Positions 32,686 to 41,099 of a stretch of 46,083 nucleotides of DNA are shown one piece after another. The notes beneath the pieces were generated by a model. That model was given only the letters and a program-made list of their open reading frames with translations, searched no databases and had not been told where the DNA came from. Source of the DNA: Balneolales bacterium (lineage in GTDB: Bacteria; Bacteroidota; Rhodothermia; Balneolales; Natronogracilivirgulaceae); assembly GCA_007132495.1 (NCBI GenBank), contig SLOL01000026.1, positions 1 to 46,083 of the forward strand. Direction: 5' to 3'. How positions within the stretch are numbered: the stretch's first letter is position 1; each line of letters begins with the position of its first letter. A program made the position numbers and the translations under genes.

Positions 32686-35600
32686 TATGATGGTAGTGCC
32701 CTTCCCCTTCTCGCTTTCGATATGCAGCTGCCCTCCATGTCTTCGTATAAAATCATGGCTGAGCGACAAACCCAATCCGGTCCCTTTTTCGTTATCGGTA
32801 CCTTTGGTCGACGCCATCTCTCCCGATTTCACAACTTTGTCAATCATTTTTTGATCCATGCCTATGCCGGTGTCGGAGACCGATATTTCCACATAGTCTC
32901 CTTTCGGTTCAGCGTCCACCACAACTTCGCCTCCGCTTTTGGTGAATTTCAGCGCATTATGCAGCAGGTTACGGAGCACGGTAGAAAGCATATTCCGGTC
33001 GGCGTAAACCTGCAAACCGCAATCCGGATCGATTGATGACTTCAATTCGATGGACTTGTTGGATGCACGGGACTTCAGCTGGCTGATGTGGTCATCCACC
33101 AGGTCGAACAGCGGAATGGGCTCCGGATTCTGTTCAATCCTGCCGGACTGGGAACGCGCCCAGTTCAGAAGATTCTCCAACAACTCGGTTATATAGCTGG
33201 TAACCTGCTGCAGCCGTTCGGTATACTCTCCCGCTTCTTCCAGATTCCGGTCTTTAATACTTTCTTTCAGCAGCTCCACAAAACCCAGGATTCCAAATAC
33301 CGAGTTATTGAGATCATGGGCCAGTATGGATAACAGTTTGTCCTTGGTGGCGTTGGACTCTTTAAGCTCGGCTGTTTGTTCGGCTACACGCTCCTGTAAC
33401 TCGATATTTCTGGTTTTGATCGAATGAACCCGGACGCGATAACTCAGCATCAATATCAGGGCAACCGTCAACAAGAGAGCCGAAATGAACCAGGAGGACC
33501 GCCAAAACGGCGGGGTGATGACAAGAACCATTTCGGTGGGACTTGTCGACCAGACGCCGTCGTTATTGGTGGCTCTCACCCTGAACAGGTATTCACCCGG
33601 ATCGAGGTTGGTGTAGGTTGCCGTACGTTGCGAACCGACAAAATTCCAGTCGCTGTCAAAGCCCTCCAGCATATAGGAAAATTGATTGCCTTTCACCGCA
33701 CTGAAGTTTAAAGCGGAAAAACGGAAAGTCAGGACGCTGGCTTCATGACTAAGCGTCAGCGTATCGGTCAGGCTGATATGGCGATCCAGGGGTGCATCAC
33801 TTCCGACGGAGACCGGCCGGTTGAATATCAAAAAATCGGTGATTACTGCGGGGATGTCGGTCTCGCTTGGCTGAATATTTTCGGGATGAAAGCGGTTGAA
33901 CCCGTTGAAACCTCCAAAATAGATATAGCCCTGCCGGTCGCGGAATCTTGCTCCCCCGAAAAAGTCACTTCGCTGGACTCCCGAATTCTCGTCATAATTC
34001 CGGAAGGTCTCGTTGTCCGGATCAAAACGACTGATGCCATGATTGGTACTCAGCCACAAATACCCTTGCCCGTCTTCCACTATTCCGTGAACCATATTGC
34101 CCGGCAGACCATCTTCGACGGTGTATGAAGCTACCGCTTCCCCGGTTACGCGGTCAAATTGTATAAGGCCGGCACCGCGTGAAGCCAACCAGAACCGGTC
34201 CCGGCGGTCTTCCAGAAAATCCTGAATCACACTGTTGTAGTAAATCCGGTTTTCGTTAATATCATAGTGGATGAAACGGTCTTCACTCCGGTCCAGCTCT
34301 GTGACATCTCCCGAGTGGGTTCCGATCCAGAGGCGGCCTTGCCGGTCTTCATGGATGGCTCTCAGATCATTGTTCAGAATGCTTTCCGGGTCATCGGGAT
34401 CCGCCATATACCGTACAAAGCTGTCGGAACCCGGCCTCAACTCATTCAATCCACCCCCATTGGTACCAACCCACAAATGACCGTTCCGATCTTCATGAAT
34501 AGTGAAAACATCGTTATCACTCAGGCTTCCCGGATCATCGGGATCGTGCCTGAAATGCCGGAATGATTCCTCTTCCATATCCATCACACTCAACCCATCA
34601 GCATAACTGCCCAGCCACATTCCCTCATCATTCAGGTGAAGCGCCAGCAGGATATCCGATGGAACGGATTGCGGATCATCGGGTTTGTGCATCCAGGAGG
34701 TAAAGGTGCCGGATTGCGGATCAAACCGGTTGAGACCGCCCCCGTCTGTGGCAATCCAGATATTACCGGTAGTATCCTCTTCAAAACTTCGTATCTGGTT
34801 GTTGGTGAGTCCATTCGGGTCATGAGGGTCGACCTGATAGTGAGAAAACAGGTAAATGCTTCGATCCAGATAGCTGACACCACCGGCGACGGTACCCACC
34901 CAGAGGATCCGGTCATTACTTTCATAGAGTGCGTTAATCCCGCCTTCCCGTATGGAATAAGGGTCGTTCCGGTCGTATTGAAAATAATGAAATGTTTCCT
35001 CGTCACGATTGAACCGGCTAAGCCCCTCCAGGCCGCTTCCGATCCAGAGCATTCCGTCGCTGTCTTCGAGAATGGAAAAGACATAATTGTCCGGGATGCT
35101 GTGGGGGTCGGCACCATCCTGTTGATAGCTTCCGAAGGTCTCCCGGTCATAGTCATAATAGTTGAGTCCGCCCCCCGCCGTACCGATCCAGAGCATGCCC
35201 TCACTGTCTTCATAAATCGAAGTGATATCATTCGAAGCGATCGTGTTGGGATTGTTCGGATCGTGCTGATAGCGCGTAAAGGTCTGCCGGTCCCGGTCCA
35301 TAAGATTCAGTCCCCGGCTGGTTCCGACCCACAGGTTCTCCCGGCTGTCCTCAAATAAAACCGTAACATTGTTGTCGCTGAGGCTATTGGTATCCCCGGG
35401 ATCATGATAAATCCGGGTCACCGAATAGTCGTCGCGGTTCATCAGATTCAGGCCGGTATTGGTACCGATCCAGAAATTCCCCCGGCTGTCTTCAAATATG
35501 GTCCTGATGGTATTGTCACTGAGCGTGGTCCAGTCATCCGGTTCACCGACAATACGGATAAACCGGTCCCGCGCCCGGTCATAGCGATGGAGTCCGCCGC

Positions 35601-35934
35601 CCAAAGTACCTATCCAGAGGTTGTTCCTGCTGTCTTCAAAAATTTCGCTGATAACATTGTTGTTCAGGCTGTACGGATCGGCAGCCACGTTCTGATACAC
35701 TGTTATTTCATAGCCACAATATCGATTCAGGCCGCTTTGTGTTCCGAACCACATAAAACCGGCATGATCCTGTTTTATAGCCAGGACAGTGGGGTGGGAG
35801 AGCTCGTCCTGGGTCGTGATATGGTGAAACCGTATTTCGTGATCATCCGGACTTTGGGACGTGGCTATATCAACTCCCCCGAATACCGACAGAATGATCA
35901 TTAACATTATAGCATGTTTGTCCCCTTCCACCAT
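32647..35934 (-). CDS. Two-component sensor kinase with double-propeller sensor (Reg_prop/Y_Y_Y)
   Basis: The 1095-residue inner-membrane kinase has a signal/anchor (about 9-25) and some 12-14 periplasmic propeller repeats (about 30-700, each with the pattern EDSxGxLWIGTxxGGLxxxD). A Y_Y_Y domain (about 745-810) precedes a transmembrane helix (about 820-840) and a coiled coil. The HisKA domain (phospho-His in LSILAHDLNNSVFG) and HATPase (LLHNALKFTKSGG, DTGIGM, GTGLGLSLSHDF) follow. Unlike hybrid propeller sensors of gut Bacteroides, it has no receiver or AraC-type output. These sensors often detect oligosaccharides. The last dozen residues lie in the 51-bp repeat, so the natural C-terminus may be slightly altered. 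Confidence 0.92.
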   Translation of the reverse strand: MVEGDKHAIMLMIILSVFGGVDIATSQSPDDHEIRFHHITTQDELSHPTVLAIKQDHAGFMWFGTQSGLNRYCGYEITVYQNVAADPYSLNNNVISEIFEDSRNNLWIGTLGGGLHRYDRARDRFIRIVGEPDDWTTLSDNTIRTIFEDSRGNFWIGTNTGLNLMNRDDYSVTRIYHDPGDTNSLSDNNVTVLFEDSRENLWVGTSRGLNLMDRDRQTFTRYQHDPNNPNTIASNDITSIYEDSEGMLWIGTAGGGLNYYDYDRETFGSYQQDGADPHSIPDNYVFSILEDSDGMLWIGSGLEGLSRFNRDEETFHYFQYDRNDPYSIREGGINALYESNDRILWVGTVAGGVSYLDRSIYLFSHYQVDPHDPNGLTNNQIRSFEEDTTGNIWIATDGGGLNRFDPQSGTFTSWMHKPDDPQSVPSDILLALHLNDEGMWLGSYADGLSVMDMEEESFRHFRHDPDDPGSLSDNDVFTIHEDRNGHLWVGTNGGGLNELRPGSDSFVRYMADPDDPESILNNDLRAIHEDRQGRLWIGTHSGDVTELDRSEDRFIHYDINENRIYYNSVIQDFLEDRRDRFWLASRGAGLIQFDRVTGEAVASYTVEDGLPGNMVHGIVEDGQGYLWLSTNHGISRFDPDNETFRNYDENSGVQRSDFFGGARFRDRQGYIYFGGFNGFNRFHPENIQPSETDIPAVITDFLIFNRPVSVGSDAPLDRHISLTDTLTLSHEASVLTFRFSALNFSAVKGNQFSYMLEGFDSDWNFVGSQRTATYTNLDPGEYLFRVRATNNDGVWSTSPTEMVLVITPPFWRSSWFISALLLTVALILMLSYRVRVHSIKTRNIELQERVAEQTAELKESNATKDKLLSILAHDLNNSVFGILGFVELLKESIKDRNLEEAGEYTERLQQVTSYITELLENLLNWARSQSGRIEQNPEPIPLFDLVDDHISQLKSRASNKSIELKSSIDPDCGLQVYADRNMLSTVLRNLLHNALKFTKSGGEVVVDAEPKGDYVEISVSDTGIGMDQKMIDKVVKSGEMASTKGTDNEKGTGLGLSLSHDFIRRHGGQLHIESEKGKGTTIIFSVSAVVTISDT

Positions 35935-36081
35935 TTCAGCGCAACCCGTCTAAATTTTTCCTCTATAAATACTTGACTATATAAGAATAAGTCAGAATCA
36001 ATACATTCTCTACCCCTGTTATCGGAAAATATTAAAAAAAGTTAACCAATCCCACTCCAATACTCCGAATTTAAAAGTGTG

Positions 36082-36106
36082 TCACTGTCATACGGGAGAG
36101 CAGTGA
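36082..36106 (-). terminator. Possible terminator after the beta-barrel gene
   Basis: A 6-bp stem TCACTG / CAGTGA with a 13-nt loop lies about 10 nt after the beta-barrel gene's stop on the minus strand, followed by a short T-rich stretch. Weak but correctly placed. Confidence 0.35.
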
Positions 36107-36115
36107 TTGTTATTG

Positions 36116-36796
36116 TTAAAAAACAAATCCTGCTGAAAAGGTTATCGCCCGGTTCTTTTCACCGTTATCGAAAAAACTTTCATAGACATTCTCCAGTCCG
36201 ACAGTGAAACGCGCTTCCAGGTGGACGGTGGTCACCAACAGCCGGACTTCGGTTCCGGCTCCCAGGATCAGGCCGTAGTCGTTTTCACGAATCAGGTTGT
36301 CGATTTCCAGAGGGCCTTCCTCACGGCCCGGATATGTATATTCTCCACCGGCTCTGAAACCCAGATAAGGGCCGGCAAAAAGATTGGGGTCCAAAAAGCC
36401 GGGCACCGGGAAATAATACTTCAGCAAAACCGGAATCTGAACATATTCGATCCTGAGAGTGGCATCGGGGTGTTGTCCGGGTCCGCCGACTCCGAAATGC
36501 GGCGTGCCGTCATATCGCATACCCAGACGCGTAAAGGTAACCTCCGGCTGGATAGCTACCGGTAGCCGGAACAAACCGACATTCAGGAAGACGCTGAAAT
36601 GATACCCGGTATCATAACCGGTTTCATAATGATCACTATCGGTATTGGACAGCGTCGACAGGTTTACGCCCCCTCTCACCCCAAGCTCGTAGAACTGGGC
36701 TTTTGCAGAAACGGAAAGCAATAACGGCAGCATCAAGACAGCAGCAATGATGCATCTCTTCTGAATACTCATGACGGATCGGATTCGGTGTGCCAT
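36116..36796 (-). CDS. Outer-membrane beta-barrel protein (porin-family type)
   Basis: The 226-residue product has a signal peptide ending in SVSAKAQ (cleavage near residue 34). Alternating amphipathic strands follow, beginning with the common FYELGVRGGVNLSTLSN and ending in an aromatic terminal strand with Phe (ITFSAGFVF), the usual outer-membrane assembly signal. Strands such as IEYVQIPVLLKYYFP and GLILGAGTEVRLL fit the OMP_b-brl_2/PorT-like fold. ATG 36772 is an alternative start that gives a more ordinary signal peptide. Neighbouring kinase and reductase homologue give no clue to its role. Confidence 0.82.
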   Translation of the reverse strand: MAHRIRSVMSIQKRCIIAAVLMLPLLLSVSAKAQFYELGVRGGVNLSTLSNTDSDHYETGYDTGYHFSVFLNVGLFRLPVAIQPEVTFTRLGMRYDGTPHFGVGGPGQHPDATLRIEYVQIPVLLKYYFPVPGFLDPNLFAGPYLGFRAGGEYTYPGREEGPLEIDNLIRENDYGLILGAGTEVRLLVTTVHLEARFTVGLENVYESFFDNGEKNRAITFSAGFVF

Positions 36797-36887
36797 TTAA
36801 CGGTTCGAAATACATTTATAATACGTTAAATTTTACGGCCTCACCTACCCGAAAAGTTTCCGGGCGGCCTGTCGGCGATTTTTTGAG

Positions 36888-38357
36888 TTACGAAATATCT
36901 CTGATCTGATTTTCCTCCGGAACCGGACCTTTAACCGGATCCTCAACCGGACCCTTGAAACGGAATATTCGTTGAATCCAACGGCTGAAATTTCCATTCT
37001 TCCGCCGTGCAGCGGACCAGTGATCAGCGGCAATACCGACGCCGTAAGCATAGGTCGGATACGGGTAGATCACCCCGGCCAGTTGTTTCAATGTGATCCC
37101 GCTTTTCATTGCCAGCGTGTAGTGGCTGATCATCTCACCGGCCTGTTTGCCCACGATATCCACACCCAGAATTCTGCCCGTTCGTTTTTTGGCGTAAACC
37201 TGGATCAGACCGTCATCCGCCTCCTCCGTGACGGCATGATCGATTTTGTCATACGGAAAGCGGTGGATATCGTACGCACACCTGTTCGTTTCAAGCTCAC
37301 TCTGTGTGGCACCTGTATGCGCGATTTCAGGATCCGTAAAAATCACCTGTGGTACGTTCTTTGTATCGATTAACTGCGGAAATCTGAGCAGCGCATTATT
37401 TGCAGCCACCCTGGCCATATGTACCGCCATATGGGTCAAACGGTAGCGCCCTGTGACATCCCCGATGGCATAAATATGGTTGAGGTTGGTCCGGCAACTG
37501 GTATTAACCCGGATGCCGTTGTTATCATATCGCACACCGGCTTTGTCAAGCTGCAGGGATTCCGGGTTCACCCTTCTTCCGGTGGAAAAAAACAGTTTTT
37601 CAGCCTCAAGTACGTTCGTTTTATCCCCTCGTGAGACCCGGACGGAAATACGGAGCTCATCCCCGGCAATCTCCTTAAGCGAGACCCCCGGCAGCAAATT
37701 GACGCCCTCTTTTTCAAGGCGATCCTGTAAGATGGACGTGATCTCCCGGGGAGTTCCGGGGAGGATGCTATCGACTTCATCCAGCAAAGTAACCCGGCAT
37801 CCCAGCCTTTGAAATGCCTGGGCCATTTCCGTACCGGTGGGATCGGCTCCTGCAATGATCATACTCTCCGGCAAATAGGCAAGATCAAACAGATTCCGGA
37901 TAGACAGCCACGGAGTTCGACCGATACCCGGAACAGAGGGGATATGGGCCTGACTCCCTGTGGCAATGATAAAATAACGACCGGTCACACGCTGCCGTTC
38001 TCCGCTGCTGTAATGAATGACCACTGTGTGAGAATCGATGAATACGGCCCGGCCCATCTTCACATCCACACCCTGTTTCCGCAACCGTTCGGCATGTTCG
38101 GTGTGTCCACTGATGCGGTTTTGCAACTCCTGAAGTTTACCGGTTACCGTGTCATAAGAGATGGTTACCCCCATCGCGGCTTTGGCCGCCTGATGAAGCA
38201 GTATTTTGCTTGAAACACATCCATACCCTGTGCCGTCACCGCCCAGTTTATGCTGTTCGATGATCAGCGTCCTGGCCCTTACACCGGCACCAATGCCGGC
38301 AGCCGCCAGTCCACCGGCCCCGCCGCCAATAATAATCAGATCATAGTCGTGATTCAT
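36888..38357 (-). CDS. Flavoprotein disulfide-reductase homologue lacking catalytic residues
   Basis: The 489-residue protein has the two-domain FAD/NAD fold of dihydrolipoamide dehydrogenase and mercuric reductase: FAD site IIIGGGAGGLAAAG (8-21), FAD-phosphate site IYAIGDVTGRYRLTHMA, and a dimerisation domain at the end. The redox motif reads GGDGTGYGCVSSK where relatives have GGDCxxxGCVPSK, so only one of the two cysteines remains. The His-Glu pair near the C-terminus is replaced (IYPYPTYAYG for IHPYPTxSE), and the NAD site reads GADPTG instead of GGGPIG. Disulfide reduction seems impossible; FAD binding may persist. The tail carries repeats GPVEDPVKGPV. Not a frameshifted pseudogene: the frame is intact throughout. 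Confidence 0.85.
   Translation of the reverse strand: MNHDYDLIIIGGGAGGLAAAGIGAGVRARTLIIEQHKLGGDGTGYGCVSSKILLHQAAKAAMGVTISYDTVTGKLQELQNRISGHTEHAERLRKQGVDVKMGRAVFIDSHTVVIHYSSGERQRVTGRYFIIATGSQAHIPSVPGIGRTPWLSIRNLFDLAYLPESMIIAGADPTGTEMAQAFQRLGCRVTLLDEVDSILPGTPREITSILQDRLEKEGVNLLPGVSLKEIAGDELRISVRVSRGDKTNVLEAEKLFFSTGRRVNPESLQLDKAGVRYDNNGIRVNTSCRTNLNHIYAIGDVTGRYRLTHMAVHMARVAANNALLRFPQLIDTKNVPQVIFTDPEIAHTGATQSELETNRCAYDIHRFPYDKIDHAVTEEADDGLIQVYAKKRTGRILGVDIVGKQAGEMISHYTLAMKSGITLKQLAGVIYPYPTYAYGVGIAADHWSAARRKNGNFSRWIQRIFRFKGPVEDPVKGPVPEENQIRDIS
36921..36956. repeat. 12-bp tandem repeat at the 3' end of the reductase homologue
   Basis: Three 12-nt units AACCGGACCTTT, AACCGGATCCTC, AACCGGACCCTT lie in the last 25 codons of the gene. 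Each codes for Gly/Asp-Pro-Val plus Lys/Glu on the minus strand. Confidence 0.8.
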
Positions 38358-38697
38358 GCGCTGTTATATTTCGGAGACTCCGGTACGGTTTCAACAACAA
38401 ACGACAACACACTCCATAAGACCGGCTGACCCGGCCCGTGTGTCAAATCCAAAATCATAAGCCATCTTTCTACTTATCGGTCAATCTGTCCGTCACCTTT
38501 ACACGATTTCCTGATCATCGGTATGTTCCAAAATATCGCAAACAGGCGGTGACGCTGTTGTAATAGCCGGCATTTCTACTATATTGGATACTATTCCTTA
38601 TTATTTCCATGTGCATCAGGCTGCAGAAGCCACCATACTTATGTGCTCTGAATATTGATTTTTGTATCAATACGATCCTAATAACAGGGAGGTTTAC
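38358..38697. other. Divergent intergenic region, reductase homologue / GH42
   Basis: These 340 nt hold no gene that I can support. The part near the glycosidase has a good promoter candidate (38558-38587) and a strong ribosome site (AGGGAGGT, about 38686-38693). The left part is unremarkable. Confidence 0.5.
38558..38587 (+). promoter_or_regulatory. Possible Bacteroidota-type promoter of the GH42 gene
   Basis: TTG (38558-38560), then exactly 19 nt, then TATATTGG (38580-38587), matches TTG-N19-TAnnTTTG with one mismatch in the -7 box. It predicts a leader of about 105 nt before the ATG at 38698. Confidence 0.4.
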
Positions 38698-41052
38698 ATG
38701 CGTACCATTCTGATACTGTTAATGCTCTTTACCGGTCATGCACTTACAGGCGTGAACGCGCAGCAAACTCCGGACACCCCCTACGAAGCCGACTTTTTCC
38801 CGTTTTCCGTCTGGTATAGCGGGGGAGATGCACGAGCGCCCATGCTATCCGAAATAACTCCCGGGTCACGAAGGGCCTGGAAAAGAGATCTGGTACAAAT
38901 CAAAGAGCTGGGTTTCAACACGGTTCGAACCTGGGTTGAGTGGCAACGGGCCGAACCGCAGCCCGGTGAATTCCGGTTTGACAACCTCCGGCTGTTGATG
39001 GAACTGGCTGAGGAGGTCGGACTCAAGGTTATTATACAGATGTATGCCGATTCGGCACCCGATTGGGCAGGAAAGCAGAATCCGGATGCCCGTTTTATGG
39101 CGCAGGACGGCTCCCTTGTGGAGTCGCAAGCCGCACCCGGTTTCTGCACGGATCATTCCGCCGTACGCCGGGCCGTTCTCGGATTCTACACGGAAACGGC
39201 CCGGGTCGCCAATGAATATGACAATTTTTACGGATGGGATCTGTGGAGCGAACCCCATATCATCAACTGGGCCAATATCGACCATGTTCCCAATGCGCAA
39301 TTCTGCTACTGTCCCCACACCCAGGACCGCTTCCGGCAGTGGCTCGCCGCGAAGTACGAGAGCCTTGACGCGCTCAATATCGCCTGGCACCGCAGTTTTA
39401 ATGAGTGGGAGGACGTGAGTCCGCCGCGTTTCAGCACCATCCTGAGTTATACGGATTATCTCGACTGGAAAACCTTTATCTATGAAAAACTGGCCGAAGA
39501 CCTGCGGATGCGTTATGACGCGGTAAGAGAAGCGGATCCGGATAACGTGATCACCTCGCATGCCGCCGTCTCCTCCATTATTATCTCTCCCCATATGGGA
39601 GTAGGTGCGACCGACGATTTTTTGATGTCCGGGTCGGTAGACTATTACGGAGTATCGCTTTATCCCAAGCACAACCATCCGGAGCGGCACTGGCCGGCCT
39701 GGCGCGTCATGAATATGATGGACTTTACGCGAAGCGCCAACCGGAACAATGACGGCTGGTACGTGGGTGAGCTGCAAGCCGGCAAGGGAACCATAGCGCT
39801 GATGGTCGGAGACCCGGTCACCCCCGGCGACCACCGGGTCTGGATCTGGTCTGCCATTGCCAAAGGAGCCAAAGCGATCAACATCTATGCCTGGTATCCC
39901 ATGTCATCCGGATATGAGTCGGGCGGATACGGTCTTGTGAATCTTGACGGCTCGCTCACCAACCGCGCCATGGAGGCGGGATACCTGGCCTCCATGGTTG
40001 ACCGGCATCAGGATCTGTTTCTGGACTCCCGGCCGGTTCCGGCAGAAGTGGCCATTGTCTACAATCCGCTTTCCCAGATGGTAGGCGGGGCACAACGACG
40101 CGATGACTTCCCGATGGCCCACCACAACTCTCTGCTGGGGTACTACCGGGTATTTGCTGAAAACAATATCCCTGTGGATTTCATACACCGGAACGAACTG
40201 GAATCCGGGGATCTGTCGCAGTATAAACTGGTTATTTTGCCGTGGTCGCTGATGATTACCCGGGATGCGGCCGCAGGATTGCAGCAGTATGTAGCCGGCG
40301 GCGGCCGTGCCGTCGCTGAAGCGCGACTGGCATGGAATGATGAACGGGGATACGCTTCGGAGACGATTCCCGGCATGGAACTGCACGAAGTATTCGGAGT
40401 ACGTGAAAAAGAGGTCTACATGAGAGAAGAGCAAATCGGGCTCTCGATGACCGACATCGAACACCCCGTGTTCCGTACTTTTTACGATCCGGGACAGATG
40501 GCTGCCGCGCACCGCACTACGCGGGACATCACCCTCACCGGGACCTTATACGGAAATACTGTGGAATTGATCAGTGATGAGGCGGAGACGCTGGCCCATC
40601 TGGACATGACGGGTGATCCGGCTATTGTCGCCAACCGGTACGGTGAAGGGGAAACCATCTTCATCGGCACTTACCTCGGGATGGCAAACTTCCCGGAAAC
40701 CCGTCCGCTCAATAACGACTTCATGCTGGGACTTGCCGAATGGGCGGATATCAAGAAGCCGGTTGCAACCTCGCTCGACGAAGTATCGGATGATCCGTTT
40801 GTCGCCCGGCTGCACCGGACCGGGGACGGTGATCTTCTGCTCTACCTCATCAACCACGGAACCGAAGAGATCAGACCACAGATCACCGTACATGTCGATG
40901 AGCCGGGAACCTACCGGATTCGTGAACTCACCGGCAGGACACAGTCCCTGCAGACGGCAAGAGGTCCGGATACGGATTCATCCCTTACCATCGAACCGGT
41001 CATTCCCGGTCGTGACGCAAAGGTAATGCATATTGACCTGCGTCAATTTTAG
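38698..41052 (+). CDS. Exported beta-galactosidase-like glycoside hydrolase (GH42 type)
   Basis: The start at 38698 follows AGGGAGGT and gives a clean signal peptide (RTILILLMLFTGHALTGVNAQ) on a 784-residue protein. The TIM barrel begins with LGFNTVRTWVEWQRAEPQPGEF. The acid/base Glu is in GWDLWSEPHIINW and the probable nucleophile in WYVGELQAGKGT. A trimerisation-type domain (about 450-650, VILPWSLMITRDAAAGLQQYV) and a beta-rich tail follow, as in GH42. The residue before the acid/base is Ser where clan GH-A enzymes usually have Asn. Being secreted, it would cut galactosides or related glycans outside the cytosol, unlike most GH42. Confidence 0.85.
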   Translation: MRTILILLMLFTGHALTGVNAQQTPDTPYEADFFPFSVWYSGGDARAPMLSEITPGSRRAWKRDLVQIKELGFNTVRTWVEWQRAEPQPGEFRFDNLRLLMELAEEVGLKVIIQMYADSAPDWAGKQNPDARFMAQDGSLVESQAAPGFCTDHSAVRRAVLGFYTETARVANEYDNFYGWDLWSEPHIINWANIDHVPNAQFCYCPHTQDRFRQWLAAKYESLDALNIAWHRSFNEWEDVSPPRFSTILSYTDYLDWKTFIYEKLAEDLRMRYDAVREADPDNVITSHAAVSSIIISPHMGVGATDDFLMSGSVDYYGVSLYPKHNHPERHWPAWRVMNMMDFTRSANRNNDGWYVGELQAGKGTIALMVGDPVTPGDHRVWIWSAIAKGAKAINIYAWYPMSSGYESGGYGLVNLDGSLTNRAMEAGYLASMVDRHQDLFLDSRPVPAEVAIVYNPLSQMVGGAQRRDDFPMAHHNSLLGYYRVFAENNIPVDFIHRNELESGDLSQYKLVILPWSLMITRDAAAGLQQYVAGGGRAVAEARLAWNDERGYASETIPGMELHEVFGVREKEVYMREEQIGLSMTDIEHPVFRTFYDPGQMAAAHRTTRDITLTGTLYGNTVELISDEAETLAHLDMTGDPAIVANRYGEGETIFIGTYLGMANFPETRPLNNDFMLGLAEWADIKKPVATSLDEVSDDPFVARLHRTGDGDLLLYLINHGTEEIRPQITVHVDEPGTYRIRELTGRTQSLQTARGPDTDSSLTIEPVIPGRDAKVMHIDLRQF

Positions 41053-41099
41053 GCAGATTCCAAAAGACGTATTACCCGTATTGAGCATCGACTCCTGGG

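Noticed and set aside
32549-32854. 101-codon plus-strand frame through the 51-bp repeats
   Set aside because: It continues antisense into the kinase gene; its repeats are explained by the tandem array. Mentioned as an observation only.
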